This document shows positions 42,219-51,524 of a stretch of DNA of 64,000 bases, one piece after another. The position numbers and the translations under genes were made by a program. Positions within the stretch are counted from its first letter, which is position 1. Each line of letters opens with the position of its first letter. The notes beneath the pieces were generated by a model, which searched no databases, had not been told where the DNA came from, and saw only the letters and a list, made by a program, of their open reading frames with translations. The DNA comes from Sediminibacillus massiliensis (GTDB taxonomy: Bacteria > Bacillota > Bacilli > Bacillales > Amphibacillaceae). The DNA is taken from the NCBI RefSeq assembly GCF_900156915.1, contig NZ_LT732535.1, forward strand, positions 1,626,554-1,690,553, in the 5' to 3' direction.

Positions 42219-42551
42219 ATGAACGACAAAGTAAACGATCGCGGAACAATCAAATGGACATCAATGATGCTGCCCGAGCATGTCGAAATGCTGAATCAAT
42301 GGTATGAATCAGAAAATGATGTTGAAAAACCAATTCTCAGTGAAGATCAGTTGGAGGAAATGCAGCGGACAATATTGGAAGCGATGGAATACAAGCGTAA
42401 AATAAGTCTGTTCTTTTTCGAGCAGCGGAGAATCCACCTTTATGAAGGATATATAAACGGGGCCGGGATGGGTCGTCTGGAAGTAGAAAATGAAGATGGC
42501 ACGGACTTTCTGAGTATCCATGATATTGTTGATGTATCGATTGTGGAATAG
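42219..42551 (+). CDS. YolD-like family protein
   Basis: A 110-aa protein with NDRGTIKWTSMMLPEHVEML at the N-terminus, the diagnostic YolD opening. A helical centre follows, ending in a small beta domain with GYINGAGMGRLEVENEDGTD and FLSIHDIVDVSI. In B. subtilis yolD and yqjX precede the Y-family polymerases uvrX/yqjW in the SOS regulon. Here no polymerase follows, only a WYL-like gene precedes. DNA-damage control cannot be confirmed; I saw no clear LexA box. Confidence 0.88.
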   Translation: MNDKVNDRGTIKWTSMMLPEHVEMLNQWYESENDVEKPILSEDQLEEMQRTILEAMEYKRKISLFFFEQRRIHLYEGYINGAGMGRLEVENEDGTDFLSIHDIVDVSIVE

Positions 42552-42657
42552 GATGTTCACTTTAAATTTCGGAATGCGATGCTGCATAAATTGTTGTTTC
42601 CCAATTAAGTTTCCCTGCATTACGAAAAGTGACGATTGCGTCATGTTGATGCAACCG

Positions 42658-42930
42658 TCATTTTTCTTCGCTCTCTTCTTCCTGATCTTCCGTCTCTTTG
42701 TCTAACTCTACATCCTCCAGATCCAGCCAGGACAGCATTTCTCTTACTACGGTATTTATTTTTTCATCAACCATCTTGTCGCCGTATTTTTTCTTGGCAC
42801 GTTCGATATTGTCAATGACATCCTGGCCGAAATGGATAATCGGATCATCACTCTCCAGGTTGTTAAACAGATCAAGAATTTCATCCAATGCCTTATCAAA
42901 TCGTTTACTTTCCAATTCTGTCGCTTTCAT
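42658..42930 (-). CDS. mstX: Mistic (MstX) homologue
   Basis: 90 aa from ATG 42930 (GGGTG six bases upstream). Aligns by eye along its length with B. subtilis Mistic: MKATELESKRFDKALDEILD, then ESDDPIIHFGQDVIDNIERA and KKKYGDKMVDEKINTVVREM correspond to MKVTSEEKEQLSTAIDRMNE, ESEIDEPLIQLDDDTAELMK and DMYGQEKLNEKLNTIIKQIL. Mistic is an acidic, SRP-independent membrane-associating four-helix protein encoded upstream of the yugO potassium channel. No channel gene is adjacent here. The C-terminus is a Glu/Asp tail longer than in Mistic. Confidence 0.78.
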   Translation of the reverse strand: MKATELESKRFDKALDEILDLFNNLESDDPIIHFGQDVIDNIERAKKKYGDKMVDEKINTVVREMLSWLDLEDVELDKETEDQEEESEEK

Positions 42931-43024
42931 GTTTATCACCCAGGCTTAGGTTGCCCAAAAAGAAACGGAATAAAAACCCAGCTTCAAAATAAGGCAAGAA
43001 ACCAGTCTACGGAAGACCATTTAT

Positions 43025-43500
43025 GTGTTTTGACATTGCATAATACCCATAAACTACGACATAACTAACTTCACAGAACGTGACTTTCTACCATCCTTTT
43101 CGGATTGAGTGGTGGTCCAGCGCTGCGGAAAAATACTCGCTTTCCGTGGGGAACGCTTCAGCCAGGGTACTACTTGGGTGGGCTCCTTTGCCCCCTTGCG
43201 TCGAGGAAGCTTACTACGAAGCGATACTAGAAGACGCAGACGCATCACTGCGGGGTCTTCAGACTGTTCCTTTCCCACTGGAGTCTCGCATTTTTCCGCA
43301 GCTTAAGATAGATATCTGATCAAGTGAGAAGTGGTCCTAAAATATGTCTAGAGGTACTCCTAATCAAAATTCAGAAAGCCCCTAACAGCGAAGTGTTCTG
43401 CCGCAGCGAGGCCATACCAGTCATTTATAATCAGAACGAGAGAAAGTCTCTCTAAGGTGAATTGTCACTATGTCACAGTTTGCCTCAATAATGAACTAGT
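43025..43500 (+). repeat. Dispersed intergenic repeat, copy 7 (full length plus tail)
   Basis: The best complete copy: CATAAACTACGACATAAC, CCTTTTCGGATTGAGTGG, head GCTGCGGAAAAATACTCGC, GTGGGGAACGCTTCAGCCAG, centre with TACTACTTGGGTGGGCTCC and TACGAAGCGATACTAGAAG. Then GCGGGGTCTTCAGACTGTTC and closing arm CTCGCATTTTTCCGCAGC. Tail GATCAAGTGAGAAGTGGTCC and TCACTATGTCACAGTTTGCC follow. It fills the 700-base gap between mstX and ykuD. Open frames within it are artefacts. Confidence 0.88.
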
Positions 43501-43640
43501 TTTGTTAGTTAGTTTGGCAGATACTTCTCCGTGATTACCGACGATGAAACATGGCCGGGGTGGTAGATTAATCTATGTTTATTTACAGCTTCCCATACAT
43601 AGAATGGACTAAAGATTTTAATCTATGGGAGGTGATTCGA

Positions 43641-44135
43641 TTGATTCATACGATTAAAGCCGGGGAGACACTCTCACAGATTTCACGTGATTACCGGATT
43701 CCACTTGCTTCTATCCTAAGTGCCAATCCAGGGATTACACCTGATATGATTTATCCAGGTCAATCTCTTGTTATCCCGGGGTTCCCGGATCCAGATACAC
43801 TTCCCTATCGACTGGAAGTATCCGTCGGAAGTCGATGGCTTCGCTTATGGAGAAATGGAGTGCTCCAAAAGCAATATCCGATAGCAGTCGGAAGAATGCT
43901 TCATGGGACGCCATTGGGGAGCTATATCATTATCAATAAAGCGCCCAATCCCGGAGGACCGTTCGGTACAATGTGGATGAGCTTGTCTAAAGAACACTAT
44001 GGTATACATGGAACCAATGATCCCAGTTCGATCGGCCAGGCTGTATCCCGAGGGTGTATCAGGATGTATAACGAAGATGTGGAAGAGTTAGCAAGCATCA
44101 TTCCAATCGGGACGCCGGTAACGATTCATACGTAA
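43641..44135 (+). CDS. ykuD: L,D-transpeptidase YkuD with N-terminal LysM
   Basis: 164 aa from TTG 43641 (GGGAGGTG six bases upstream), the same length as B. subtilis YkuD. An N-terminal LysM ([20 protein letters not shown] ... PGQSLVIPG, residues 2-46) binds peptidoglycan. The YkuD domain follows, with [20 protein letters not shown] carrying the catalytic His/Ser-x-Gly-Cys pattern (Cys about 139). Makes 3-3 cross-links or attaches proteins to peptidoglycan; B. subtilis YkuD is a spore protein. No signal peptide, as in the homologue. Confidence 0.93.
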   Translation: MIHTIKAGETLSQISRDYRIPLASILSANPGITPDMIYPGQSLVIPGFPDPDTLPYRLEVSVGSRWLRLWRNGVLQKQYPIAVGRMLHGTPLGSYIIINKAPNPGGPFGTMWMSLSKEHYGIHGTNDPSSIGQAVSRGCIRMYNEDVEELASIIPIGTPVTIHT

Positions 44136-44223
44136 TAAGCACGGGCCCAGGGAGAAAAAAAGAGCTCCGATTCGGTGAACACATCCCAACTTGATTCCCT
44201 GACGTTAACTGTGTGAAAATCCT

Positions 44224-44262
44224 AATAAAAAAGCTGCCGGAAGTCCGGCAGCTTTTGTTTTA
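44224..44262 (-). terminator. Intrinsic terminator of the UPF0182 gene
   Basis: AAAAGCTGCCGGACTTCCGG then CAGCTTTTTTATT on the minus strand. Confidence 0.9.
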
Positions 44263-47061
44263 TTCTTCTGTTTCCTGTGTATCCTGTGATTCTGGAGTTT
44301 CCTCACCATTCTGCGATTGTTGTGTTTGTTCTCTCTCAGCGAGTCTGTTTTCAATTTCTGACATGATTGCACCCGCTTCTTCCCAGTTGCCATTTGACAA
44401 AGCTTCTTGATAGCTATCAAACAGTGTAGACAATTCTTCCAGAACTTCTTCTGCACCCAGGATTTCTTGGATTTGATCTGTACCATCAGTACTTCCGTCT
44501 CCCTCAATATCTTCTGGGTCAACTTCAGGATCGATCAAGCTGAGCATTCTTTCCAATGCCTGGTCAAAAGTAGGTTCCATCACAATTTGGTCGCCATAAG
44601 CGATAATAACCTGTTTCACTTCCGGAAGCGAAGTCTCGTTGGAAGATTCTATATATATCGGTTCTACGTACATTACCGTATCTTCAATCGGAATGGCCAA
44701 TAGGTTACCTCGGATGACTTCTGATCCACCTTGGGACCACAAGTTTAACTGCTGGGAAATTGTGCTGTCCTGATTGATGCGGTTTTCAATTTGCTGTGGT
44801 CCATAAACGTTCCGTTGTTTCGGAAATTCATATACGAAAGTTTCCCCATAATTATCTCCGTCATTCCGGACGCCCATCCATGCAATCATATTTTGGCGAT
44901 TTCTAGGTGTATAAGGCATCATCAACACAAATTCCTCTTCATCGGAATCAGGCAGTGACATTGTGATATAGTATGGTTCCATTTCAATATCTTCATTGAA
45001 ATATTTTTCTGTCGGGAACTGCCAGTAGTCTTCCCTGTTATAGAAGACTTCCAGATTGGTCATATGGTAAGTCCCATACATGGCTGCCTGTATTTTAAAC
45101 AAATCAACCGGGTAACGGAAATGCGACCTCACATCTTCTGGTATTTCTTCTGTGAAAAGATTTGGAAACATATTTTGATAAGTCTGCAGCAACGGTTCTT
45201 CTTGGTCGACTGCATAAAACTCGGTTTCACCTGTATAAGCATCAACCATAACCTTGACTGAATTGCGAATATAATTTTCATCTTCGTGATGCGCTTCAGA
45301 GTATGGGTAACGTTCCGCTGTAACATAAGCATCAATCATCCAGGCAAGGCTGCCATCATCACGCACAAAAATATAAGGATCTTGATCATATTCAAGAAAT
45401 GGCGCAATCCTTTCTACACGGTCCATAATATTACGGGTATCCAGCAGTTGGCTGTCGCCGGTAAGTTGATCAGACACTAACATCCTGAACGATCCCTCAT
45501 TAAGTGCAAACAAAAGACGGTTAAAGCCGGATAAAGGAATACCGGAGTCTGCCTCATAGCGGGAAGACATATTTTCGTCTCCGGAAGGATAATCGAATTC
45601 ATCAACCTCACTGTTAACAATAACATTCCTGGCGTTTTCTTCACCAAAGTAAATCTGAGGCCGTGTCACTTCTATTTCCCCTTGGGGAGGTAGATTTTTC
45701 AATAAGTATTCCGGTTGTCCCTGCGAAGTGATTTCGTTCACATCACTCATCGCTATCCCGTATCCATGTGTATAACGCAAGTTCTCGTTCACCCAGGTTT
45801 TCGCCTGTGATGGAAGGTCGACGGTGTTCAATTCCCTGGCGCCAAGGAAAACTTGCTGGTATTCCCCGTCGATTTCATAGCGATCTATATCAATATCGTT
45901 GAATTGATAATAGGTTCTGAATGTTTGAAGCTGATTGTAAATATCGAGAATCGGACGAGCATCATTGATGCGGACATTATTGATTGTCAGCTGGTTCCGT
46001 TCGACCATCGCCTGGTCAAGGGACTGATTTCCAGGATGTTCCCGCTCATCGATGTCCTCAAGCGAATATGCACTGCGTGTAAATTCCAAGTTATGCTCAA
46101 GGTAAGGTCTTTCTCTAGAAAACTCGTTGGGCGAAACAACATAGTTTTGAACAATAATGGAAACGCCCTGGGCAATGAACGTAATGCCCACATAAGCAAT
46201 CACCGGATAAAGCATCATTTTAAGGTTGCCGCGAGTCAGGGCGACAATCATCCAGACGGCGCCGATGACAGCAACAGCTGCCAGTACATATGAAGCAGGA
46301 ATGTTTACTGCTTTATCGGTGTAGCTCATTCCATGGACAACGCTTTCCTGAAAAACATTGACTTGATTGGTAAGCATTGTACCGTATGGTTCTAATACGT
46401 GGGATGCAGCCAGAAGCAACCCGATTATACCCAAAGTGACTCCGATTTGCAGTTGTGCTACTCGGCTCATTCTGTACATGTGGTAAATGGAGTAAGCACC
46501 GATTTCGATTAAAAGTAAAAAGAAACCCAATCCGATTAGCGTGGAAATCGCAAACTGAATAAATGGCAGTACAAACATATAAAAGGATATGTCCATATTA
46601 AAGTGAGGATCTGCCTGACCAAATGAAGAGTGGTTTAAAAACTTCAGCCACAACTCCCAACCAATACCTTGGACAATACTGCTTCCAAGCAAACCGATAA
46701 GTGCAGCTACGGCAATTATCGTAAAAATACTCAACTTCTTGCTGCTGACGAGCGCAGGAAGCTGGGCAGAATTGAAATGGCTCACATAACCTTTTCTAAT
46801 CCATGCCAACGTTATATAGGTGAATAGGAAAAACAGAAAAAATCCAATGACACCAAGCAGAATCTTGCTTCCCAAGATTGTCGTGTACACATCTTGGAAT
46901 CCAAGCGTCTCCATCCATATATAGTCCGTGATCCAATGTAAAGATAATGATCCAAGGATAACAAGGATAACGAGAACTCCGAATATCTTGCCGATCAGAG
47001 AACCGAATTTTTTCATTTTATCCTTTTGTCTTGGATTCATATTAATTGTATTATTATCCAA
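44260..47061 (-). CDS. UPF0182 (COG1615) large membrane protein
   Basis: A 933-aa protein. Seven membrane spans in the first 310 residues (e.g. LGVIGFFLFFLFTYITLAWI) are followed by a very large extracytoplasmic domain with NVRINDARPILDIYNQLQTF, GYGIAMSDVNEITSQGQPEY and LMMPYTPRNRQNMIAWMGVR, all conserved in UPF0182. The tail is Glu/Gln/Thr-rich and disordered. Role unknown; the family is widespread in Actinobacteria and Firmicutes. TTG start after GAGGGGGAGAAGG. Monocistronic with its own terminator. Confidence 0.92.
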   Translation of the reverse strand: MDNNTINMNPRQKDKMKKFGSLIGKIFGVLVILVILGSLSLHWITDYIWMETLGFQDVYTTILGSKILLGVIGFFLFFLFTYITLAWIRKGYVSHFNSAQLPALVSSKKLSIFTIIAVAALIGLLGSSIVQGIGWELWLKFLNHSSFGQADPHFNMDISFYMFVLPFIQFAISTLIGLGFFLLLIEIGAYSIYHMYRMSRVAQLQIGVTLGIIGLLLAASHVLEPYGTMLTNQVNVFQESVVHGMSYTDKAVNIPASYVLAAVAVIGAVWMIVALTRGNLKMMLYPVIAYVGITFIAQGVSIIVQNYVVSPNEFSRERPYLEHNLEFTRSAYSLEDIDEREHPGNQSLDQAMVERNQLTINNVRINDARPILDIYNQLQTFRTYYQFNDIDIDRYEIDGEYQQVFLGARELNTVDLPSQAKTWVNENLRYTHGYGIAMSDVNEITSQGQPEYLLKNLPPQGEIEVTRPQIYFGEENARNVIVNSEVDEFDYPSGDENMSSRYEADSGIPLSGFNRLLFALNEGSFRMLVSDQLTGDSQLLDTRNIMDRVERIAPFLEYDQDPYIFVRDDGSLAWMIDAYVTAERYPYSEAHHEDENYIRNSVKVMVDAYTGETEFYAVDQEEPLLQTYQNMFPNLFTEEIPEDVRSHFRYPVDLFKIQAAMYGTYHMTNLEVFYNREDYWQFPTEKYFNEDIEMEPYYITMSLPDSDEEEFVLMMPYTPRNRQNMIAWMGVRNDGDNYGETFVYEFPKQRNVYGPQQIENRINQDSTISQQLNLWSQGGSEVIRGNLLAIPIEDTVMYVEPIYIESSNETSLPEVKQVIIAYGDQIVMEPTFDQALERMLSLIDPEVDPEDIEGDGSTDGTDQIQEILGAEEVLEELSTLFDSYQEALSNGNWEEAGAIMSEIENRLAEREQTQQSQNGEETPESQDTQETEE

Positions 47062-47422
47062 CCTTCTCCCCCTCTATGATTATATTTGATTGACTCCTCT
47101 TACTTTACCATATGGCACTTAACTATGAACCATTCTTTTTATGAAGAGTTATAGCGACACCTTTCCTCCTTTTTACGACTGATAAGGGAATTTTGTTTCA
47201 TTTTTTTAATACCAAGTTACCAAATTGTAATCCTTCTATAAAATTCAACGAGCAGAATACGGGTATATAAGTTACATAGACAATATATATCTTCCAAACA
47301 ACGATAAAATATCATTCAAAACAACATAGCTGTCCATCCAGTTAACATACAAACAACAATATCCTTAACACCAGCTTGTATAAGTTTCTGCTCCACAATA
47401 TTAAATGGAAGGGTGAACTACG
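47062..47422. other. 361-base AT-rich divergent intergenic region
   Basis: Between the divergent UPF0182 and UspA genes. No gene, repeat module or RNA structure I can support; it should contain both promoters. A GGGTAT at 47261-47266 resembles a sigma-B -10 but has no convincing -35. Confidence 0.6.
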
Positions 47423-47935
47423 GTGTATAACAAAATGCTGATTGCGTTTGATGGTTCAGAAGGAAGCATGAAGGCCCTGGAGCACGGTATCCATTTAAGC
47501 AGGCTTCTGCCAAATACCCGGTTAACAGTCGCTCATGTATTAAAAGAAACAAACAGAAATATAACAGGCTCGGAACCGCATGCATTTTCAAGAAATGGCA
47601 TGCTGACTCCTTTTGGCTATGCAGAAGGAAGAGAAAACACGAACGTTATTACAGAAAAAGAACCGCTGGAACGGGAAGTAGTCGAAATAACTGCGACGAA
47701 CGATGCCACTCTGGCAGAAGCCCGCACAAAGATCGATGAAGAAGGAACAACAGCTGAATTTGCCGTGTTGGAAGGTGAACCGCCCAAAAAGCTTTGTGAG
47801 TATGCCAATATAAACGAGATGGACATGATCATCATCGGAAGCCGGGGTTACAGCGGTATCAAAAAGTTAATGATTGGCAGTGTCAGTCAGAAGGTTGCAC
47901 AGGAATCGGATATTCCGGTTTTAATTGTCAAATAA
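47423..47935 (+). CDS. Universal stress protein (UspA family)
   Basis: A 170-aa single Usp domain with LIAFDGSEGSMKALEHGI at the N-terminus and the ATP-binding signature G-x2-G-x9-G-S in GSRGYSGIKKLMIGSVS, ending IPVLIVK. An insert of about 25 residues after beta2 lengthens it slightly over typical 145-aa members. ATP-binding Usps act as stress-related signalling proteins. GTG start after GGAAGGGTG. The terminator shares its arms with the ends of the transcript. Confidence 0.92.
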   Translation: MYNKMLIAFDGSEGSMKALEHGIHLSRLLPNTRLTVAHVLKETNRNITGSEPHAFSRNGMLTPFGYAEGRENTNVITEKEPLEREVVEITATNDATLAEARTKIDEEGTTAEFAVLEGEPPKKLCEYANINEMDMIIIGSRGYSGIKKLMIGSVSQKVAQESDIPVLIVK

Positions 47936-47936
47936 A

Positions 47937-47985
47937 AACCAATAAAAAATGGACCCCTCTGGAGTTTGGGTCCATTTTTTATTGG
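47937..47985. terminator. Long palindromic terminator after uspA
   Basis: CCAATAAAAAATGGACCC...GGGTCCATTTTTTATTGG: perfect 18-bp arms, bidirectional. Confidence 0.92.
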
Positions 47986-48007
47986 TTAACTAGCTTGTAT
48001 GTACCTT

Positions 48008-48574
48008 TTATGTAGAAGGTATCTGTTTTATTAACTCAAGGCGCTTAAGCGGTATCCCTGCCTCTATATAACTTCTGACCAATTTCCAACCCTTTCCGTC
48101 AACTTTCTTAAAGGTTTGGAAAAACAAATTAGCTGTTTCGATTTGGTTGCTATCGATAATCAAGGTTGCCGAAATAACCGCCATGATTTCTTTGTCCCTA
48201 AGAGGAATAACGGCAACCTTTTTCAATACCCATTCCGCATTCCCTTTCAATTGTGAAAATGCTTGATCCCAACCATCTATGGATTCTTCGTAGCCGAAAT
48301 CGACTATTTTTGAATCTCCGGTAATTTCCCTCGCCTGATAGCTTTCATCTTCCACCTCACTGATATCTGACAAAGAGAATTTTTTCCAGCTGCTCAGGTA
48401 ATTATCTAAAAACGTTTCAAAATCAGCAGTCAAAACAACCTCTCCCCTATATGTTTGTAAAACGGAGACTGACAGAAGACTATTATACGCCTTCAAGCCC
48501 CATCTACCCGCCTTCTCTAGTAAGCCATCCAACCTTTTTTGACTGCTGCGGGGATTGGTTGAATGGATTAACAT
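48008..48574 (-). CDS. Uncharacterised protein downstream of the SQD1-like enzyme
   Basis: 188 aa from ATG 48574, the first ATG after the upstream gene's stop (48597); the ribosome site (AAGAAAG) is modest. Mixed alpha/beta, no signal peptide or membrane span: NPRSSQKRLDGLLEKAGRWG, then YRGEVVLTADFETFLDNYLS and DSKIVDFGYEESIDGWDQAF, ending GIPLKRLELIKQIPS. I do not recognise the family. The 22-base gap makes it an operon partner of the sugar-nucleotide enzyme. Confidence 0.7.
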   Translation of the reverse strand: MLIHSTNPRSSQKRLDGLLEKAGRWGLKAYNSLLSVSVLQTYRGEVVLTADFETFLDNYLSSWKKFSLSDISEVEDESYQAREITGDSKIVDFGYEESIDGWDQAFSQLKGNAEWVLKKVAVIPLRDKEIMAVISATLIIDSNQIETANLFFQTFKKVDGKGWKLVRSYIEAGIPLKRLELIKQIPST

Positions 48575-48596
48575 GTCTTTCTTAAGAATCCAGGGG

Positions 48597-49829
48597 TTAT
48601 TTAACCAGATCTCTCGGAATACCTGGTTCTTGGTCTTTCGTCCATGTACTTGTAGCCGGAATTTTTGATTTATCGGCACGATGTTTATACTTTCTCGCTA
48701 CATCGGTAACTTCCTGCAGTAATCCTTCTTCGAGAGTGATAGGCTTCAAACCTTTAGACAAGAATAAATTGTTTTCCACGTGAAGATCGTTTTCCGCTGC
48801 CTCTTTGCGGGGATTGGGTACATAGGCAATTTCTCCTTCTGTAAGCTCGCTGACAAGCTTAGCAAGGTCTTGAACACGGTGCGTTTCAGTCATTTGATTG
48901 AAAATCATTACCCGTTCTTCTCTTTGTGGAGGATTCTCTATTGCAAGCTGGATACAGCGGACAGTGTCCTGAATATGGATAAACGCCCTCGTCTGACCAC
49001 CAGTACCATGTACTGTAATAGGATAGCCCACAGCCGCCTGCATCAAAAATCGATTCAACACTGTGCCATAATCTCCATCATAATCGAAACGGTTTATAAG
49101 TCTTTCATCAAGTTTTGTTTCAACTGTATTTGTCCCCCACACAATCCCTTGATGAAGGTCTGTAATTCTCATTCCGTCATTTTTGTTGTAATAGAAGAAC
49201 AGTAACTGGTCCTGGGATTTTGTCATATGATAGATGGACCCTGGGTTGGTTGGATAAAGAATCTGCTGTTCGATACGTTCCCCCGTTTCTGTCTTCACTT
49301 CGATATCCAGATAGCCTTCCGGAATTTTCATGCCGGCAGTTCCATACCCATATACTCCCATTGTCCCCAAATGGACAAGATGGATATCCTGGCCCGATTC
49401 CACGATTGCACATAGGACATTATGGGTAGCATTTGAGTTATTATTAACTGTATAACGCTTATGTTTAGGAGACTTCATCGAATAAGGAGCTGAACGCTGC
49501 TCTGCAAAATGGACAATTACATCAGGCTTTTCGCCCTTAATGACTTCCAGCAATTGATCATAATCATCAGCAAGATCCAATTCATAAAATCCGATCTTTT
49601 TTCCGGAAACTTCTTCCCAGGCTTTCAACCTTGTATCCATTTGTTGAATAGGTGTCAGGGATTCCGCTTCAAGTTCTGTATCGATTTTTCTCCGGGAAAA
49701 ATTATCTATGATCACTACTTCATGTCCCAGGTTGGAAAGATGAAGACTTGTAGGCCAGCCACAAAACCCATCACCGCCTAGTACGATAATTTTCTTTGAT
49801 GTTTCTAAATTTTTATTATTCAAGCCCAA
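48597..49829 (-). CDS. UDP-sulfoquinovose synthase-like NAD-dependent sugar epimerase (SQD1/SqdB family)
   Basis: A 410-aa extended SDR. GGDGFCGWPTSLHLSNLG is the SQD1-type Rossmann motif, with DNFSRRKIDTELEAESLTPI, VIVHFAEQRSAPYSM, HLVHLGTMGVYGYGT, YHMTKSQD (YxxxK catalytic pair), MRITDLHQGIVWG and GGQTRAFIHIQDTVRCIQLA. Each of these has a counterpart in plant SQD1, which makes UDP-sulfoquinovose from UDP-glucose and sulfite. No SqdX/SQD2 glycosyltransferase is adjacent, so the final product (sulfolipid or sulfonated glycan) is unknown and another UDP-hexose reaction is possible. TTG start after AAAGGTGAT. Confidence 0.85.
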   Translation of the reverse strand: MGLNNKNLETSKKIIVLGGDGFCGWPTSLHLSNLGHEVVIIDNFSRRKIDTELEAESLTPIQQMDTRLKAWEEVSGKKIGFYELDLADDYDQLLEVIKGEKPDVIVHFAEQRSAPYSMKSPKHKRYTVNNNSNATHNVLCAIVESGQDIHLVHLGTMGVYGYGTAGMKIPEGYLDIEVKTETGERIEQQILYPTNPGSIYHMTKSQDQLLFFYYNKNDGMRITDLHQGIVWGTNTVETKLDERLINRFDYDGDYGTVLNRFLMQAAVGYPITVHGTGGQTRAFIHIQDTVRCIQLAIENPPQREERVMIFNQMTETHRVQDLAKLVSELTEGEIAYVPNPRKEAAENDLHVENNLFLSKGLKPITLEEGLLQEVTDVARKYKHRADKSKIPATSTWTKDQEPGIPRDLVK

Positions 49830-49964
49830 TTTTTCATCACCTTTTCTACTGATTTTCCATATTGATATATTTTTTGGTCACTTTCATTCGTGAGTTCTCC
49901 TCATTAGTTTAACAATAAATCCAAGACTTGGCTTTAAAAGAGAACAAGAAATTTCTTAACAATT

Positions 49965-51194
49965 TTAGACATTCACACCAGACGGTCTGCCAGGCGAATA
50001 CAAATACATGTAAACAAGTGTGACTGTAAGGAGCAGCATTAACAACGCTCCGCTTATGACAACCAGTTGGATCGAGAAGATGTTGGCAGCAATTCCAAAC
50101 ATGCAAGTCGTAATGATGACCAATACACTTTCCGCTATGCCATATAAACTGGTTACCCTTCCCATGATGTCGACAGGGATATTTTCCTGATAAAAAGTAT
50201 GAAAGCCTGTGTTTGCAAAAGCAAGTGAAAAGGAAAGAACAAAAAACCCCGAAGAAGCCATCGCGAAATTATCAGAGAAGGCATAAATAAGATAACCTGC
50301 CGATACGAACAGCGATCCAAGTCCGAGAAAGAATCTTGTCCTTAACTTTGCTGCCAGAAAAACACTGGCTATCGACCCGACTAAAATACCGGCGCCAGCA
50401 ACACTGACAAGAAGGCCGTATGCCGGATTTGATAATGACAGAACTTCCTTTGAAAATGCTGCTTCAAGAGAGTCCAATGCTGCTGCCAGGACCATCATCA
50501 CGCTGAACAAAAAGTAAATGATCATGATAAAGGAATGTTTGCGGCTGAATGCAAGCACCGCCAACCTGTCCCGTTTCAATAATGCTGCAGACATTTTTTC
50601 AGGTGTTGCCTGACCTATCGATACCCTATCTAAGTCTGGCAGAAACAACGATATAAAGCCAGAGACAAAGAAGGTCAACGCATTAACATAGATTGCTGTA
50701 AATGGGGAGCCCGTCATAAAAAACAGCCCCGCTATAGCCGGTCCAATTATAAATCCTCCGGAATCGACCATGCTTCTCAGAGCGTTAAATCTCTTTCTTC
50801 TATTACGAGGTATCAATTTCGTTATATAAGTCATGGATGAAGGTTCGAATATGGAACTTGCCACGTTGATCAATAGTACAAGACCATACATCCACCATAT
50901 AGAAGGAAACATCGGCAGCAACAGAAGGAAAACGCCCCTAACTCCGTCCAATCCTATCATTAGTTTGCGTTTATTTATCCGGTCGATCAAACTACCGGCC
51001 CAGAAATTAGTGAAAAGAGCAGCTACAGGTTTTAATATGTATAGAATGGCAACAGCCAAAGGAGATCCAGTCATATCCAGCACAATCAGGTTGAGCGCTA
51101 TTAAATATATCCAGTCACCTATGTTTGACAAGCCAATACCGAATAACAATAAAAATGGATGTTTCCATGTTCGTAATAAGTTCTTTATGGACAT
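49965..51194 (-). CDS. MFS transporter under T-box control
   Basis: 409 aa from ATG 51194 (GGGGAGGATTTTAT upstream); the open frame runs back to 51248 through the leader terminator, which is not coding. Twelve spans of the MFS_3/enterobactin-exporter-like group: FGIGLSNIGDWIYLIALNLI at TM1, GSLIDRINKRKLMIGLDGVR as motif A, and MTYITKLIPRNRRKRFNALR. The leader at 51229-51518 is a T-box, so the gene is expressed when one tRNA is uncharged. That suggests transport of an amino acid, peptide or precursor; uptake or export cannot be told from the sequence. Confidence 0.88.
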   Translation of the reverse strand: MSIKNLLRTWKHPFLLLFGIGLSNIGDWIYLIALNLIVLDMTGSPLAVAILYILKPVAALFTNFWAGSLIDRINKRKLMIGLDGVRGVFLLLLPMFPSIWWMYGLVLLINVASSIFEPSSMTYITKLIPRNRRKRFNALRSMVDSGGFIIGPAIAGLFFMTGSPFTAIYVNALTFFVSGFISLFLPDLDRVSIGQATPEKMSAALLKRDRLAVLAFSRKHSFIMIIYFLFSVMMVLAAALDSLEAAFSKEVLSLSNPAYGLLVSVAGAGILVGSIASVFLAAKLRTRFFLGLGSLFVSAGYLIYAFSDNFAMASSGFFVLSFSLAFANTGFHTFYQENIPVDIMGRVTSLYGIAESVLVIITTCMFGIAANIFSIQLVVISGALLMLLLTVTLVYMYLYSPGRPSGVNV

Positions 51195-51228
51195 ATAAAA
51201 TCCTCCCCGATACGTTTGTCCTGCAAAA

Positions 51229-51518
51229 TAAAAAAGTCCCACCCCCAAGAATTATTTCTTAGGGGCGAGACGTAGTATCGCGGTGCCACCCTACTTCATC
51301 AATATGTCGCCATATCAATCTTATCAGGTACGGCAAAAAACTTTGCTTATACCCTGGCTCTATAACGGGAGCGCCCGTCCCACCATCCCCTTCATTAAGG
51401 TTCCGATGTGATGCTCAGAGCCTTGGTTCAGTAAAAAGTTCCTTACTCCTTTTCAGCTGCCGGAGTTCTCTGGAAAGGACCCAAATACCTACTCTTCTCT
51501 TCATCGCAGTAAAATATT
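51229..51518 (-). ncRNA. T-box leader riboswitch of the MFS gene
   Basis: Minus strand: Stem I begins GCGATGAAGAGAAGAGTAGG and has CCAGAGAACTCC and GGCAGCTGAAAAGGAG apical elements. The specifier side reads TGAACCAAGG (51430-51421) followed by CTCTGAGC. The antiterminator carries AGGGTGGCACCGCG (51291-51278), the canonical T-box. The terminator GTCTCGCCCCTAAGAA...TTCTTGGGGGTGGGAC with a T-run (51272-51229) follows. The variable T-box base (TGGC) predicts a tRNA with discriminator G. Candidate specifier codons are CAA (Gln), AAG (Lys) or AAC (Asn); CAA best fits the GAA-N-codon spacing. Confidence 0.93.
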
Positions 51519-51524
51519 TCTTCT

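Noticed and set aside
47261..47266. GGGTAT as a sigma-B promoter for uspA
   Set aside because: No GTTT-like -35 at the needed spacing.
51195..51248. Extension of the MFS frame to 51248
   Set aside because: It would translate the T-box terminator; the ATG at 51194 has an ideal ribosome site.
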